From: Nocardia asteroides
GTDB taxonomy: Bacteria; Actinomycetota; Actinomycetes; Mycobacteriales; Mycobacteriaceae
Direction: 5' to 3'
Assembly: GCF_021183625.1 (NCBI RefSeq)
Contig: NZ_CP089214.1
Coordinates: forward strand, 1,612,001 to 1,676,000
Length of the DNA: 64,000 nt
The position numbers were made by a program, and so were the translations under genes. Every line of letters starts with the position of its first letter. Positions within the stretch are counted from its first letter, which is position 1. This document shows, piece by piece, positions 38,729 to 53,610 of this stretch. Under the pieces are notes generated by a model. It saw only the letters and a list, made by a program, of their open reading frames with translations, was not told the DNA's origin and did no database searches.

Positions 38729-39292
38729 TCAGGCGTTGACCCGGCCGAGGTAGCTGCCGTCGCGCGAGTCGATACGCAGCTTGTCGCCGGTGTTGATGAA
38801 CAGGGGCACCTGCACCTCGGCATCGGTCTCCAGGGTGGCGGGCTTGGTGCCGCCGGTGGAGCGATCGCCCTGCAGGCCGATGTCGGTGTGCTTCACCACG
38901 AGCTCGACGGTGACCGGAAGCTCGACGAAGAGCGCCTCACCCTCGTGCGTGGCGACCTGCACCTGCATGTTCTCCAGCAGGAAGCGGGCGCCGGGGCCGA
39001 CGGTGGACTCGCCGATCGAGAGCTGATCGAAGGTCTCGCCGTCCATGAAGATGTAGTCCGAGCCGTCGTGGTAGAGGTAGGTCATGTCCCGCCGGTCGAC
39101 CGTGGCGGTCTCCACCTTGACGCCCGCGTTGAAGGTCTTGTCGACCACCTTGCCGGACAGCACGTTCTTCAGCTTGGTGCGCACGAAGGCGGGGCCCTTG
39201 CCCGGCTTGACGTGCTGGAATTCGGTGATCTGCTGAAGTTGACCGTCGATCTTCAGCACCAGGCCGTTCTTGAAGTCGCTGGTGTCCGCCAC
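38729..39292 (-). CDS. efp: Elongation factor P
   Basis: 187 residues, GTG start. Three beta-barrel domains. The tip loop [10 protein letters not shown] carries Lys32 at the position modified or used in catalysis of polyproline synthesis. The conserved C-terminal [29 protein letters not shown] is intact. It rescues ribosomes stalled at consecutive prolines. No epmA or similar modifier is nearby, as usual for actinobacteria. It follows pepQ by 50 bases. Confidence 0.97.
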   Translation of the reverse strand: MADTSDFKNGLVLKIDGQLQQITEFQHVKPGKGPAFVRTKLKNVLSGKVVDKTFNAGVKVETATVDRRDMTYLYHDGSDYIFMDGETFDQLSIGESTVGPGARFLLENMQVQVATHEGEALFVELPVTVELVVKHTDIGLQGDRSTGGTKPATLETDAEVQVPLFINTGDKLRIDSRDGSYLGRVNA

Positions 39293-39342
39293 TGTGCTCG
39301 GGTCTCCTCGTTGTCTGCGTATGGGGGTTCGCGGCGACCGGG

Positions 39343-40500
39343 TCAGCCGACCTCGGTCAGGTCCTTGCCGGTGCGGGTGAGCAGTTCCGGGCCCTCTTCG
39401 CGCACCACGAGCGTGTCCTCGATCCGGACTCCGCCGCGGCCGGGAAAGTACACACCTGGTTCGACGGTCACCGCCACGCCGGACAAGAGTGTACCGGTTG
39501 CCGTTTTCGCGATACCCGGCGCTTCGTGGATGCGCAGCCCGACCCCGTGCCCGAGGCCGTGCACGAAGAACTCGCCGTGCCCGGCCGCCTCGATCACCGT
39601 GCGCGCGGCGGCGTCCACGTCACCGGTCCTGGCGCCGGGGCGCAGCGCCTCCCGGCCCGCCCGCTGCGACTCGCGCACGAGCTCGTAGACCTCGCGCTGC
39701 CACGCCGCGGCGGGGCCGAGAACGAAGGTCCTGGTCATGTCGGAGTGGTAGCCGTCGACGATCGCGCCGAAATCGATCTTCACGAAGTCACCGGCGGCGA
39801 GCACCGCCCCGGTGGGCCGGTGGTGCGGCACCGCGGAGTTGGCGCCCGCGGCGACGATGGTCTCGAAGGCGACCCCGGCGGCGCCGTGCTCGAACATCGC
39901 CCACTCCAGATCCCTGGCCACCTCGCGCTCGGTGCGGCCCGGCCGCAGCCCGCCGCGCTCGAGCAGGGTGGCGAGCCCGGCGTCGCCCGCCGCGCAGGCG
40001 GCGGCGAGCCGATCCACCTCGTAGCCGTCCTTGACCATCCGCAGCTGCTCGACCAGCCCCGGCACCGCCACCAGCTCCAGCCCGGTGCGCTGCTCCGCCA
40101 GCGCGCGGTGCTGGTCGACGGTCATCACGTGGCTCTCGTAGCCGATCCGGCCCAGCTGCCACTCCCCTGCCAGCTCCACGATCCGCGGCGCGCAGGCGCG
40201 GGCGATCTCGGCGCGCAGATCGGGCACCTGCTCGGCCACCTGGCTGCGGTATCTGCCGTCGGTGCAGAGCACCGTGCGCTCCTCGGAGCCCCGCATATCC
40301 CACGAGTGCACGAGAAGCACGGCATTGGAGCCGGTGAAGCCGCTGAGATAGCGGATGTTCACGAGATCGGTGACGAGCAGGGCGTCGACGCCGTTCTCCA
40401 CCAGCAGGCTGCGCAGCGCGGCGCGGCGTGCGGCGTGATCGGGAACGAGCGGGGCACCGGTGGGCGACCCGGGGGGCTGTGGCGCTGGATCATCGGGCAT
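39343..40500 (-). CDS. pepQ: M24 Xaa-Pro peptidase (PepQ-type)
   Basis: 385 residues. A creatinase-like N-terminal domain (about 20-155) precedes a pita-bread peptidase domain. All five metal ligands are visible: the two Asp in [19 protein letters not shown], the His in [13 protein letters not shown], and the two Glu in [11 protein letters not shown] and [10 protein letters not shown]. It cleaves peptide bonds next to proline. It is first in pepQ-efp-nusB. ATG 40500 fits the divergent promoter gap, which holds two DnaA boxes. Confidence 0.93.
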   Translation of the reverse strand: MPDDPAPQPPGSPTGAPLVPDHAARRAALRSLLVENGVDALLVTDLVNIRYLSGFTGSNAVLLVHSWDMRGSEERTVLCTDGRYRSQVAEQVPDLRAEIARACAPRIVELAGEWQLGRIGYESHVMTVDQHRALAEQRTGLELVAVPGLVEQLRMVKDGYEVDRLAAACAAGDAGLATLLERGGLRPGRTEREVARDLEWAMFEHGAAGVAFETIVAAGANSAVPHHRPTGAVLAAGDFVKIDFGAIVDGYHSDMTRTFVLGPAAAWQREVYELVRESQRAGREALRPGARTGDVDAAARTVIEAAGHGEFFVHGLGHGVGLRIHEAPGIAKTATGTLLSGVAVTVEPGVYFPGRGGVRIEDTLVVREEGPELLTRTGKDLTEVG

Positions 40501-40551
40501 GGCGTCGAAACTACTCCGCCGGGCCGCTCCGGCTACCGGGGAAAGGCCGAG

Positions 40552-40578
40552 TTGTGCACAGCTGCGGAGTTGTCCACA
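40552..40578. promoter_or_regulatory. Two DnaA boxes between pepQ and the prepilin peptidase gene
   Basis: TTGTGCACA (40552-40560) and TTGTCCACA (40570-40578) lie on the same strand, 18 bases start to start. The second equals the actinobacterial DnaA-box consensus; the first differs at one base. The 129-base divergent gap also holds the promoters of pepQ and the prepilin peptidase-aroCKB genes, so DnaA could regulate one or both. Confidence 0.6.
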
Positions 40579-40629
40579 GGCACGGGATCGGCGGTTCCCG
40601 GCGGCGGTCCGCCCCGGCACGCTGAACGC

Positions 40630-41103
40630 ATGTCCGCTTCCCTCGCCCTCCCGCTCTTCGCCGCCTGGTGCGCTCTCGCCGCCCTCGTCGATCTGCGCAC
40701 CCACCGGCTGCCCGACCGGCTCACCGCGGCCGGTGCGCTCGCCGTGCTCGGCTATGCCGCGGGCACCGGGCTATTCCTTCCCGCGCTGCTCGGCGCGGTG
40801 CTGCTCGCCGGGGTCTATCTGGCGGCGCACCTGGTCGCACCCGCCGGAATCGGCGCGGGCGACGTGAAGCTCGCGGTCGCGCTCGGTGCGGCGGCGGCCT
40901 GCGCCGGCGCGCGGGCCTGGGTGTGGGCGGCACTGCTCGCCCCGCTCGGCACCGCCGTCGCCGGGTTGGTGCTACTCGCCCTTCGACATCGGCGCGGGCT
41001 GCCGGTACGGGGGCAACCCGTCCCGCACGGCCCGGCCATGTGCGCCGCGACCCTGTTCGCCGTCGCCACGCCGATGGCGGTCGGCCAGGGCGGCCCGTCG
41101 TGA
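40630..41103 (+). CDS. A24 family prepilin peptidase (short form)
   Basis: 157 residues, mostly hydrophobic with about 5 transmembrane segments. The two catalytic aspartates are in [13 protein letters not shown] (Asp21) and [10 protein letters not shown] (the GxGD motif). The N-methylation domain of the larger PilD form is absent, as in short actinobacterial A24 peptidases (Rv2551c-like). It probably cleaves Flp/Tad-type pilin leaders; no pilin genes are in the window. It precedes aroC by 55 bases. Confidence 0.9.
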   Translation: MSASLALPLFAAWCALAALVDLRTHRLPDRLTAAGALAVLGYAAGTGLFLPALLGAVLLAGVYLAAHLVAPAGIGAGDVKLAVALGAAAACAGARAWVWAALLAPLGTAVAGLVLLALRHRRGLPVRGQPVPHGPAMCAATLFAVATPMAVGQGGPS

Positions 41104-41158
41104 CCGGCGCGCCGGGCCGTGTGCCCGGGCACCCCGCCCGACATGGGAGGATGAACCC

Positions 41159-42363
41159 GTGTTGCGCTGGATAACTGCCGGAGAATCCCACGGTCCCGCT
41201 CTCGTCGCCCTCCTCGACGGGATGGTCGCCGGCGTCGAGGTGACGTCGGAGGAGATCTCCGCACAGCTCGCCCGCCGCAGGCTCGGGTACGGGCGCGGCG
41301 CCCGGATGAAGTTCGAGGCCGACAAGGTCACCGTGGTCGGCGGCGTGCGGCACGGCCGCACCATGGGCGGCCCGATCGCCATCGAGATCGCCAATACCGA
41401 GTGGCCCAAGTGGACGACGGTGATGTCCGCCGACCCGGTCGACGCGGCCGAGCTCGCCGAGCTGGCCCGCAACGCCCCGCTGACCAGGCCGCGCCCCGGC
41501 CACGCCGATTTCTCCGGCATGCTCAAGTACGGCTTCGACGACGCCCGCAATGTGCTGGAGCGGGCGAGTGCCAGGGAGACCGCGGCCAGGGTGGCCGCGG
41601 GCACCGTCGCCCGCAACTTCCTGCGTCAGACCTTCGGGGTCGAGGTGATCTCGCACGTGATCTCGATCGGCACCGCCCGCAGCACCGCCGAGCACCTGCC
41701 CGGCCCCGATGATCTGGACGCCGTCGACGCCAGCCCGGTGCGCGCCTTCGACGCCGACGCCGAGGCCGCGATGATCGCGGAGATCGAGGCGGCCAAGAAG
41801 GACGGCGACACCCTCGGCGGCGTGGTCGAGGTGATCGTGACCGGGCTGCCGATCGGGCTAGGCTCCTTCACCAGCGGCGAGAACCGGCTGGACGCCAGGC
41901 TCGCGGCCGCGCTCATGGGTATCCAGGCGATCAAGGGCGTCGAGGTCGGAGACGGTTTCGAGACCGCGCGGCGGCGCGGAAGCGAGGCGCACGACGAGAT
42001 GCGGCCCGGTCCGGACGGCATCCTGCGTTCGACCAACCGGGCCGGTGGGCTCGAGGGCGGGATGACCAACGGCGAGCCGCTGCGCGTGCGCGCCGCGATG
42101 AAGCCGATCTCGACGGTGCCGCGCGCGCTCGCCACCGTCGACATGTCGACCGGTGACGAGGCCGTCGCCATCCACCAGCGCTCCGACGTGTGCGCGGTGC
42201 CCGCCGCCGGCGTTGTCGCCGAGAGCATGGTGGCGCTGGTCGTCGCACAGGCGGCGCTGGAGAAGTTCGGCGGCGATTCGCTCGCCGAGACCACCGACAA
42301 CGTCACGCGCTACCTGGAGCGGCTGGAGGCCCGTCCACACGTGCCCGCGGGCAGCCGCTCACG

Positions 42364-42367
<4 letters not shown>
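41159..42367 (+). CDS. aroC: Chorismate synthase
   Basis: 402 residues from GTG 41159, preceded by GGGAGG. It is FMN-dependent and performs the last shikimate-pathway step, EPSP to chorismate. Family signatures are intact: [58 protein letters not shown] and [16 protein letters not shown]. It overlaps aroK by three bases (ATGA), so aroC-aroK-aroB form one translationally coupled operon. Confidence 0.98.
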
Positions 42368-44600
<2,233 letters not shown>

Positions 44601-44608
44601 CGCCGAAG

Positions 44609-44636
44609 GGGGGCGGCCCCTCCCGGGACCGCCCCC
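44609..44636 (+). terminator. Hairpin terminator of aroCKB
   Basis: GGGGGCGG (44609-44616) pairs with CCGCCCCC (44629-44636). An inner CCC/GGG extension (44617-44619 with 44625-44627) and one bulged A complete the stem. It lies 8 bases past the aroB stop. There is no T-tract. Confidence 0.6.
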
Positions 44637-44698
44637 TCGAGAACGCCGCCTGCCCCCGCCGAGCCCGGCCGAGGGCGCCCGGCGCGCTCTCGGCCGGG

Positions 44699-44794
44699 CG
44701 CGGAGCATGCGTGCACGGCCTGCGACCGGGCGCGGATTATGCGTGCACGGCCTGCGGCTGGGCCGGAGCTATGCGTTCGCGGCCTGCGGCTGGG
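44699..44794. repeat. 32-bp tandem repeat, three copies, reaching into the next gene
   Basis: Copies at 44699-44730 and 44731-44762 agree at 28 of 32 positions. The third, 44763-44794, is more diverged and encodes the last residues of the convergent membrane protein. The core shared by all copies is ATGCGT followed by GCGGCCTGCG or CACGGCCTGCG. It lies where aroD would be expected from synteny. Confidence 0.7.
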
Positions 44795-45230
44795 CGCCGG
44801 CCTTGCGGCTACCACCGGCCCGGCGACCGATCGCGCCGCCGATCAGCGCGGGCACGAAGATCAGCAGCACGATGAACGCCGCCCCCGCGGTCAGCTCGAA
44901 GAGCAGCCCGTTGTCCCCGAGGTCGAAGCGGGGCAGCAGGTCAAGGATCCAGGACACCAGGCCGCTGCCGATCCCACCGGCCAGCGCGGCCCGCAGCCAG
45001 CGCATGGTCAGGTCGGCGCCCTCGCCGCCGCGCTCGACGCGCGCGCGGTCGGCCCTGCCGTCCAGCACACCCCAGGCGACGACCGCCGCCAGCAGCACCA
45101 CCAGGCAGAGCAGCCGCAGCACCCCGCCGTGGGTGGGCCAGTTCACCATCGCGAAGCCGAGCACGGCCCGCAGGAACACCACCAGCGCACCGAGGACCAC
45201 CGCGCGCAGCACCCATGTGTTCATGTCCAC
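44769..45230 (-). CDS. Small membrane protein, B-4DMT transporter-like (Rv2536-like)
   Basis: 153 residues (GTG 45230; ATG 45224 possible). Four transmembrane helices in two pairs separated by a charged loop (DGRADRARVERGGEGADLTMRW). Length, layout and the aro neighbourhood match the actinobacterial B-4DMT / Rv2536 group. Substrate unknown. The C-terminal tail (GGSRKAGAQPQAANA) falls in a tandem repeat and so may be evolutionarily recent. Confidence 0.75.
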   Translation of the reverse strand: MDMNTWVLRAVVLGALVVFLRAVLGFAMVNWPTHGGVLRLLCLVVLLAAVVAWGVLDGRADRARVERGGEGADLTMRWLRAALAGGIGSGLVSWILDLLPRFDLGDNGLLFELTAGAAFIVLLIFVPALIGGAIGRRAGGSRKAGAQPQAANA

Positions 45231-45328
45231 CTACCGTTCATGCCCATCACCATAACCAAGGCACCGTACCGCTCCTGCGGAAATGCCGGGGTCGCCCGGT
45301 CCGGGGTGTCCGAGACGGGCGGAACCGG

Positions 45329-46180
45329 TCAGCCCGCGAGCGTCGCGGCGAGCGCGGCGCGCATGGCCGCGCGCGGCGCCCGCTGCCCCGTGAACTGCTC
45401 GACCTGACCGAAGGCCTGGTTGAGCAGCATCTCCAGCCCGCTCACCACGGTGTGCCCCGCGGCCGAGACGGCGCTCGCCAGCGGGGTCGGCCACGGGTGG
45501 TAGAGCGCGTCGAGCACGACCGGCGCCCGAGCCACCGCGGCCGCGACCGCGCCGGCCGCGTCGGCGGGCACGGTGCTGATCACGACGTCGGCGGCGCCAC
45601 AGCGCTCGCGCAGCACGTCGAGCCGGAAGCCGGTGTACGCGGCGCGCAGCCCGAGCCGCCCCGCCAACTCCAGCGCACCGGCGGCCCGGCCCGCGTCCCT
45701 GGCCACCACGGTCACCTCGGAGGCACCGAGATCGCGGAGAGCGAGCAGAGCGGGGCGGGCGGTCCCACCGGCGCCGAGCACCACGGCCCGCGCCACCGCC
45801 GACACCCCGGCCTCGCGCAACGCCCCGGCGACCCCGTCGACGTCGGTGCAGTCGGCCCGCCACCCGGCCGCGGTCCGCACCAGGGTGTTCGCGGAGCCGA
45901 CCAGCACGGCACGATCCGTGCGCGAATCGGCGACGGCCAGCGCCGCCTCCTTGCCCGGCATGGTCACCGAGAGCCCGGCCCACTCCGGGCCGAGCCCGGC
46001 GACCAGCCCGGGCAGCGCGGCCGCGTCGCACTCGATCCGCTCGTAACTCCAGTCCAGCCCGAGCGCGCGGTAGGCGGCCAGGTGCAGCTGCGGCGAGCGC
46101 GAGTGCGCGATCGGACTGCCGAGCACGGCGGCCCGCCGCACGCTTCCGGCCGCGGGGACACGGCCGCCGTCAGCGCCCAC
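45329..46180 (-). CDS. aroE: Shikimate dehydrogenase
   Basis: 283 residues, GTG start 11 bases inside the mltG 3' end. The shikimate-binding LGSPIAHSRSPQLHLAAYRALGLDW and SVTMPGKEAAL (catalytic Lys) form the N-terminal domain. The NADP Rossmann motif is VLGAGGTARPALLAL. ALYHPWPTPLA and GLEMLLNQA close the active site. It reduces dehydroshikimate to shikimate. Coupled to mltG and ruvX as in mycobacteria. Confidence 0.95.
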   Translation of the reverse strand: MGADGGRVPAAGSVRRAAVLGSPIAHSRSPQLHLAAYRALGLDWSYERIECDAAALPGLVAGLGPEWAGLSVTMPGKEAALAVADSRTDRAVLVGSANTLVRTAAGWRADCTDVDGVAGALREAGVSAVARAVVLGAGGTARPALLALRDLGASEVTVVARDAGRAAGALELAGRLGLRAAYTGFRLDVLRERCGAADVVISTVPADAAGAVAAAVARAPVVLDALYHPWPTPLASAVSAAGHTVVSGLEMLLNQAFGQVEQFTGQRAPRAAMRAALAATLAG

Positions 46181-47717
46181 TGTCGAGGATCCCGCTCTCC
46201 AGGGCGCGGTCGATATTGCGCAGGTGCTCCGCGTAGGACTCGGTGAAGAGCGTGGTGCCCCGCTGGTCGATGGTCACGAAGTAGAGCCACACACCGGGCG
46301 TCGGGTTCTCCATCGCCTTCAGCGCCTCCAGCGAGGGCGAGGAGATCGGGGTGGCCGGCAACCCGGGCATGGCGTAAGTGTTCCACGGGGTCTTCGTGGC
46401 CCGGTCCGTGTCGGTGGTGGCCACCTCGGTCTTGTCCAGCGCGTAGTTCACCGTCGAGTCGAACTGCAGCGGCTGGTCCACCTTGAGGCGGTTCACGATC
46501 ACCCTGGCCACCTTGCCCATGTCCTGGGGCAGCGCCTCGCGCTCCACCAGCGAGGCCGCGATCAGCGTCTCGTAGGGGGTGAGCTGGTTGGTGGCGCCGG
46601 ATTGCAGCAGCCCGGAGGCCTCGTAGCTGCGCGCGCTCGTACTCACCAGCTGCGCCAGGATCTGCTCCGGGGTGCCGCTGGGGTCGAAGTCGAGGGAGCC
46701 CGCCATGATCAGCCCCTCCAGCTGGCGCTGCCGGTCCGGGACCTCGCGGACCGCCTCCCGCGCCCACTCCGGGACGCCGAGCGCGGCCAGGTCGGCGGAG
46801 GCACCCGCGGCGTCGAGCTGCTCGTAGGTCACGCACTTCGGCGTGGTGCCGACGCAGCTGGCCGCGGCGATCTTGGTGTAGATGCCCTCCTTGCGGGCGG
46901 TGGTGTTCACATCGTGCTGATCGTGCAGCTGCCTGCCCTCGGAGATCACCACGTTGCCGACCCGGCTCTCGCCGCCGACCAGCTCGGCGACGGCCGCCGC
47001 GGCGGGGCTGCGGCTGGGAATGGCGTAGAAGCCGGGCTGCACACCGCTCATCGCGGAGTTCTGCACGGCCGCTTCGTAGAAGGCGGCGCTGCTGGCGACC
47101 ACACCCTTGTCGTACATGGAGGCGGCGATCTGGGTCGCGGTGTCGCCGGACTTCACCTCGACCACCACCGGGTCGCCCGCGGGGCCGGCGAAATCCTCGG
47201 CCGGGGTGTAACCGCCGATCAGCTTGCTCCCGACGTAGCCGACCGCGGCCACCACCAGCACCGCGAAGAGCGCGCCGATCAACCAGAAGTTGCGCCTGCG
47301 GCGCTTGCGCTCCTCGGCCTTGCGGGAGGCGATCCGGGAGGACTTGCGACCGGAGCGGCCGGGCCCGCGCCGCGCGCGCGTCCCCGTCTCCTCGTCGTCG
47401 CGGCGCTGCCTGGACTCGCCCGCGGGGCGCGGCTTGCGCGGGCCGCGGCGCGGCGGCTCCTCGTCCGGGTAGTGCTCGGGGTCGGCGTGGCCGGGCGGGT
47501 CGTCCGGGTAGACCCCGTCGCCGGGGTAGGCGCCCGCCTGGTACGGCTCGTCGGGGTAGCCGCCGGGTAGCTGGTCGTCGTAGCGCGGGATGACCCTGGT
47601 CTCGTCGTCGTAGCCGTCCCACTCGGGTTCGGCGGCCGCGGGGGCCCTGCGCTTGTAGCGGCGCTCGGCCTCCTTCTGGCGGTAGCGCTCCTCGGCCCGT
47701 GCCCAGCGCTCAGACAT
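46170..47717 (-). CDS. mltG: Endolytic murein transglycosylase MltG
   Basis: 515 residues from ATG 47717. A disordered cytoplasmic N terminus of about 145 residues (Arg/Glu/Asp/Pro-rich, Tyr-containing) precedes one transmembrane helix (FWLIGALFAVLVVAAVGYVG). A LysM-like segment (VVVEVKSGDTATQIAASMYDKGV) and the YceG catalytic domain follow, with the active-site Glu in TPYETLIAASLVEREA and the NRL region. It cleaves nascent glycan strands to set their length. The long N terminus is a regulatory candidate typical of actinobacteria. Confidence 0.94.
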   Translation of the reverse strand: MSERWARAEERYRQKEAERRYKRRAPAAAEPEWDGYDDETRVIPRYDDQLPGGYPDEPYQAGAYPGDGVYPDDPPGHADPEHYPDEEPPRRGPRKPRPAGESRQRRDDEETGTRARRGPGRSGRKSSRIASRKAEERKRRRRNFWLIGALFAVLVVAAVGYVGSKLIGGYTPAEDFAGPAGDPVVVEVKSGDTATQIAASMYDKGVVASSAAFYEAAVQNSAMSGVQPGFYAIPSRSPAAAAVAELVGGESRVGNVVISEGRQLHDQHDVNTTARKEGIYTKIAAASCVGTTPKCVTYEQLDAAGASADLAALGVPEWAREAVREVPDRQRQLEGLIMAGSLDFDPSGTPEQILAQLVSTSARSYEASGLLQSGATNQLTPYETLIAASLVEREALPQDMGKVARVIVNRLKVDQPLQFDSTVNYALDKTEVATTDTDRATKTPWNTYAMPGLPATPISSPSLEALKAMENPTPGVWLYFVTIDQRGTTLFTESYAEHLRNIDRALESGILDSGR

Positions 47718-47746
47718 GCCGGGACGCCTCCCCCCGGCTCGGGCGG

Positions 47747-48321
47747 TCAGACATGCGGCGGCACCTCTCCCTCGGGTACCACCGTGCGTTCGACCGACTT
47801 CACCACCGAGCTCCGTTCGTCCAACCAACCCTGCAGGATCGCCACCGCCGCCGCCTGGTCGATCACCCGTCGGCTGCCGCGTGCGCGAACCCCGCTGTCC
47901 CGCAATGCACGTGCAGCTGACACGGTAGTCAACCGTTCGTCGGAGAGTCGGACGGGAACCGGTTGGACCGCTTCCCGCAACCGATCCGCGAACGCGATGG
48001 CCACGGCGGCCGATGCGCCGTTCTCCCCCCGCAATGTCCGGGGCAGCCCGACGATCACCTCGACCGCTTCATACTCCCGCACAATCTCGGCTAACCGTGC
48101 GATATCCGGCGCCGTGGCGGAATCCGAACCCCGCCCCTTCGCCCGCGCCACGGTCTCCACCGGGGTCGCGAGGATGCCGTCCGGATCGCTGGAGGCCACG
48201 CCGACGCGCACGCTGCCGACGTCGATGCCGACCCGCCTGCCGCGACCGGGGTCGCTGTTCGGATCCGGCCGGTCGGCGGGGCGGGCGCCCGCCTGCGGCC
48301 CGTGCCGTTGGGAATCAGCCA

Positions 48322-48322
<1 letters not shown>
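47747..48322 (-). CDS. ruvX: RuvX/YqgF family Holliday-junction resolvase-like nuclease
   Basis: 191 residues. RNase H-like fold with the catalytic Asp in [41 protein letters not shown] (Glu) and the final Asp in [14 protein letters not shown]. The first 28 residues are a disordered Pro/Arg/Asp-rich extension. The family also processes the 16S rRNA 5' end. It overlaps the alaS stop by one base, and mltG follows by 29 bases. Confidence 0.94.
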
Positions 48323-50988
<2,666 letters not shown>

Positions 50989-50999
50989 GGAAGTCCAGC

Positions 51000-52391
51000 C
51001 TACCGGCCCGGTTCATCCGATTTTCCGCTGCCCGGCCCGGTGCGCAGCCCGCGCACGATCCGGCGCAGTTTTCCGACCCTGGCGGCGACCTCGCGCTCGG
51101 CGCCGTGCTCGGTCGGCGCGTAGTAGTCGACGCCGACCAGCTCGTCCGGCGGGTACTGCTGCGCGAGCACCCCGCCGGGGTGGTCGTGCGGGTAGCGGTA
51201 CCCCTGCGCGTTGCCGAGCCCGGCGGCGCCGGCGTAGTGCCCGTCGCGCAGGTGCGGCGGCACCGAACCGGCCTTGCCCGCCCCGACGTCGGCGAGCGCC
51301 GCGCCGATCGCCGCGACCACCGCCCCGGATTTCGGCGCGGTCGCCAGGTGGATGGTGGCCTGGGCCAGCGCCAGCTTGGCCTCCGGCATGCCGATCAGCT
51401 GCACGGCCTGCGCGGCGGCGATCGCGGTCTGCAGCGCGGTGGGGTCGGCCATGCCGACGTCCTCGCTGGCGTGCACGACGAGCCTGCGCGCGATGAACCG
51501 CGGGTCCTCGCCCGCGCTGATCATCCGGGCCAGGTAGTGCAGCGCGGCGTCCACGTCGGAGCCGCGGATGGACTTGATGAACGCGCTGATCACGTCGTAG
51601 TGCTGGTCGCCCGCGCGGTCGTAGCGCACGGCGGCCTCGTCCACGCTGGCCTCGACCAGCGCCAGGTCGACGGTGCCCCCGGTGGCCGACGAGGTCGCCG
51701 CCTCCAGCGCGGTGAGCGCGCGCCTGGCATCGCCCGCCGCGATCCGCACCAGGTGCTCCATGGCCTCGTTGGTGACGGTGTAGGCGCCGTCGAGGCCGCG
51801 CGGGTCGGCGAGCGCGCGCCGCAGCACCGCGCGGATGTCGTCCGGGGTGAGCGGGCGCAGCTGCAGCACCAGCGAGCGGGAGAGCAGCGGCGAGACGACG
51901 GAGAAGGAGGGGTTCTCGGTGGTGGCGCCGACCAGCAGCACGATCCGATTCTCCACGGCGGCGAGCAGCGCGTCCTGCTGGGGCCGGGAGAAGCGGTGCA
52001 CCTCGTCGATGAAGAGCACGGTCTGCTCGCCCGCGGTGAGCCTGCGCCTGGCCAGCTCGATGACGCCGCGCACCTCCTTGACCCCGGCCGACAGCGCGGA
52101 GAGCGCCTCGAAGCGGCGGCCGGTCGCGGTGGAGACCAGCGAGGCGAGCGTGGTCTTCCCGGTCCCGGGCGGGCCGTAGAGCAGCACCGATGCCGCACCG
52201 GAGCCCTCGACCAGGCGGCGCAGCGGGGAGCCGGGGCCGAGCAGGTGCTGCTGGCCGACCACCTCGTCCAGCGTCTCCGGACGCATCCGGACGGCGAGCG
52301 GAACCAGCTTGCCCGCACCGCGGAATTCGACGGCGGCGAATTCCGGCTCGGCGGCCGCCGATCCGGGCACGTCGAACAGCCCCTCGCTCAT
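51000..52391 (-). CDS. rarA: Replication-associated recombination protein RarA (MgsA)
   Basis: 463 residues from ATG 52391. AAA+ ATPase of the clamp-loader clade: [18 protein letters not shown], Walker [13 protein letters not shown], Walker [16 protein letters not shown] and sensor [19 protein letters not shown], followed by the tetramerisation domain ([25 protein letters not shown]). It acts at stalled replication forks with SSB. A possible SOS box overlaps its apparently leaderless start. Confidence 0.95.
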   Translation of the reverse strand: MSEGLFDVPGSAAAEPEFAAVEFRGAGKLVPLAVRMRPETLDEVVGQQHLLGPGSPLRRLVEGSGAASVLLYGPPGTGKTTLASLVSTATGRRFEALSALSAGVKEVRGVIELARRRLTAGEQTVLFIDEVHRFSRPQQDALLAAVENRIVLLVGATTENPSFSVVSPLLSRSLVLQLRPLTPDDIRAVLRRALADPRGLDGAYTVTNEAMEHLVRIAAGDARRALTALEAATSSATGGTVDLALVEASVDEAAVRYDRAGDQHYDVISAFIKSIRGSDVDAALHYLARMISAGEDPRFIARRLVVHASEDVGMADPTALQTAIAAAQAVQLIGMPEAKLALAQATIHLATAPKSGAVVAAIGAALADVGAGKAGSVPPHLRDGHYAGAAGLGNAQGYRYPHDHPGGVLAQQYPPDELVGVDYYAPTEHGAEREVAARVGKLRRIVRGLRTGPGSGKSDEPGR

Positions 52392-52399
52392 GGGTTCGA
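52384..52399 (-). promoter_or_regulatory. Possible SOS box overlapping the rarA start
   Basis: On the minus strand TCGAACCCATGAGCGA matches TCGAAC-N4-GTTCGA at 10 of 12 positions, with a perfect left half. A TACGGT -10 box (52404-52399) ends 7 bases before the ATG (52391), so a leaderless promoter would be covered by bound LexA. Half of the match lies in coding sequence, so chance is possible. Confidence 0.38.
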
Positions 52400-52440
52400 C
52401 CGTACCGGCCGGGTCTGACGCGGCTCCGCGAGCCGAGCGG

Positions 52441-53610
52441 TCAGACCGACCAGCGCTCCTCCAGCGTCGCGGAGACCCGCTCGGCGAAATCGCCGACGTG
52501 GTCGTCACCGATGCAGCGGGCGTCCTCGGCCAGCGCGGCCCACCGGTTGATCAGCGCCTCCGAGCGCGGCACCGAGAGGCCGTGCTGGCGGGCGGCGGCG
52601 ATCCGCAGGTGGTCGACGGGCAGGAACCAGTAGGTGCTCAGCCACACCCAGATGAGCCTGGCCTCCAGGATCCGCTCGGCCAGCATCGCGTCGTCGGCGA
52701 GCGCGGGCCAGACCCCGACCACCTCGGAGCGCCAGGCCTCGATCATCTGCTGCCCCCGCTTGCGGGAGAGCTCGATGTCGCAGAGGCAGCCGGGGAAGGA
52801 GACCAGCGCGTACGCGACATCCAGCGAGGCGTCCCGGAAGCCGCCCCACTCGTAGTCGAGGAACCGCGCGCCCTCCTCGTTCAGGATGACGTTGTCCGGG
52901 CACAGGTCCGAGGGGCTGAAGGCGCGGAAGCGGCCTGCGCTGAAGAGCCGATTGCCGCGCACGATGCGCTCGGCGATCTCACCGGGCACGTCGACGCCGA
53001 GCTCGCGCTCTAGCATGCCGGGCACCTCGGAGACGGCGGCCTGCGCCTGCTGGGCGATGCCGTCCATCCGGTGCACCACGTCGACCCGGCGCAGCAGCGC
53101 GACGAAATCGGCCTCCCGGCCGACGGTCGCGGCGTGCATCCGGCCGAGCGCCTGCGCGTACGCCATCAGGCTGTTGTGCGTGGCGGTCTGGGTGCCCGCG
53201 CGCAGCACGTGGGTCATCTTGGCGTTCTCGCCGAGGTCGCTGAGGATCAGCAGCCGGGCGGGCAGGTCGTAGGCGACCAGGTAGGCGCCGGGGCGGTGCT
53301 CCCGGCTGAGCGCGGTGGTGAACTGGTAGGAGACGGCCTCGCGCAGGAAGGCGGAGTCGCCGCCTGCGACCCCGGGCACCACACTGCCCGGCACGCCGGG
53401 CGCACCGGAGCCGTTCACCTGCTTGACGATCAGCGTGCGCGGTAGCGAGAACGCGTTCTCCGCGACGCGGACCCGCAGAACCGTGGTTCTGCCGCTCCCG
53501 CCGAGTTCGGTCGGGTCACTCAGCTTCACCGGAGCACCCATTCGCTTCGTGAGCAAATGTTGCGCTGCGGCCACGACTTCGGCGGCGCGTTCGGCCAATA
53601 GTGCGGTCAT
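52441..53610 (-). CDS. Protein-kinase-fold phosphotransferase (APH-like)
   Basis: 389 residues. An aminoglycoside-phosphotransferase-type fold: N-lobe Lys in TLIVKQV, hinge near LLILSDLGE, a catalytic loop [13 protein letters not shown] (Ser replaces the usual His before the Asp; the Asp and Asn are kept), and the metal-binding FLDYEWGGF. The substrate could be a small molecule such as choline, maltose or an antibiotic; nothing shows resistance. It is probably the first gene before rarA, with a 49-base gap. Confidence 0.78.
   Translation of the reverse strand: MTALLAERAAEVVAAAQHLLTKRMGAPVKLSDPTELGGSGRTTVLRVRVAENAFSLPRTLIVKQVNGSGAPGVPGSVVPGVAGGDSAFLREAVSYQFTTALSREHRPGAYLVAYDLPARLLILSDLGENAKMTHVLRAGTQTATHNSLMAYAQALGRMHAATVGREADFVALLRRVDVVHRMDGIAQQAQAAVSEVPGMLERELGVDVPGEIAERIVRGNRLFSAGRFRAFSPSDLCPDNVILNEEGARFLDYEWGGFRDASLDVAYALVSFPGCLCDIELSRKRGQQMIEAWRSEVVGVWPALADDAMLAERILEARLIWVWLSTYWFLPVDHLRIAAARQHGLSVPRSEALINRWAALAEDARCIGDDHVGDFAERVSATLEERWSV

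Noticed and set aside
44699..44794. Short repeats as a possible CRISPR array
   Set aside because: Copies are directly tandem with no spacers and no cas genes.
47775..47792. GTTCGA half-site inside ruvX as an SOS box
   Set aside because: Only 9 of 12 positions match and it lies within coding sequence near the 3' end, not at a promoter.
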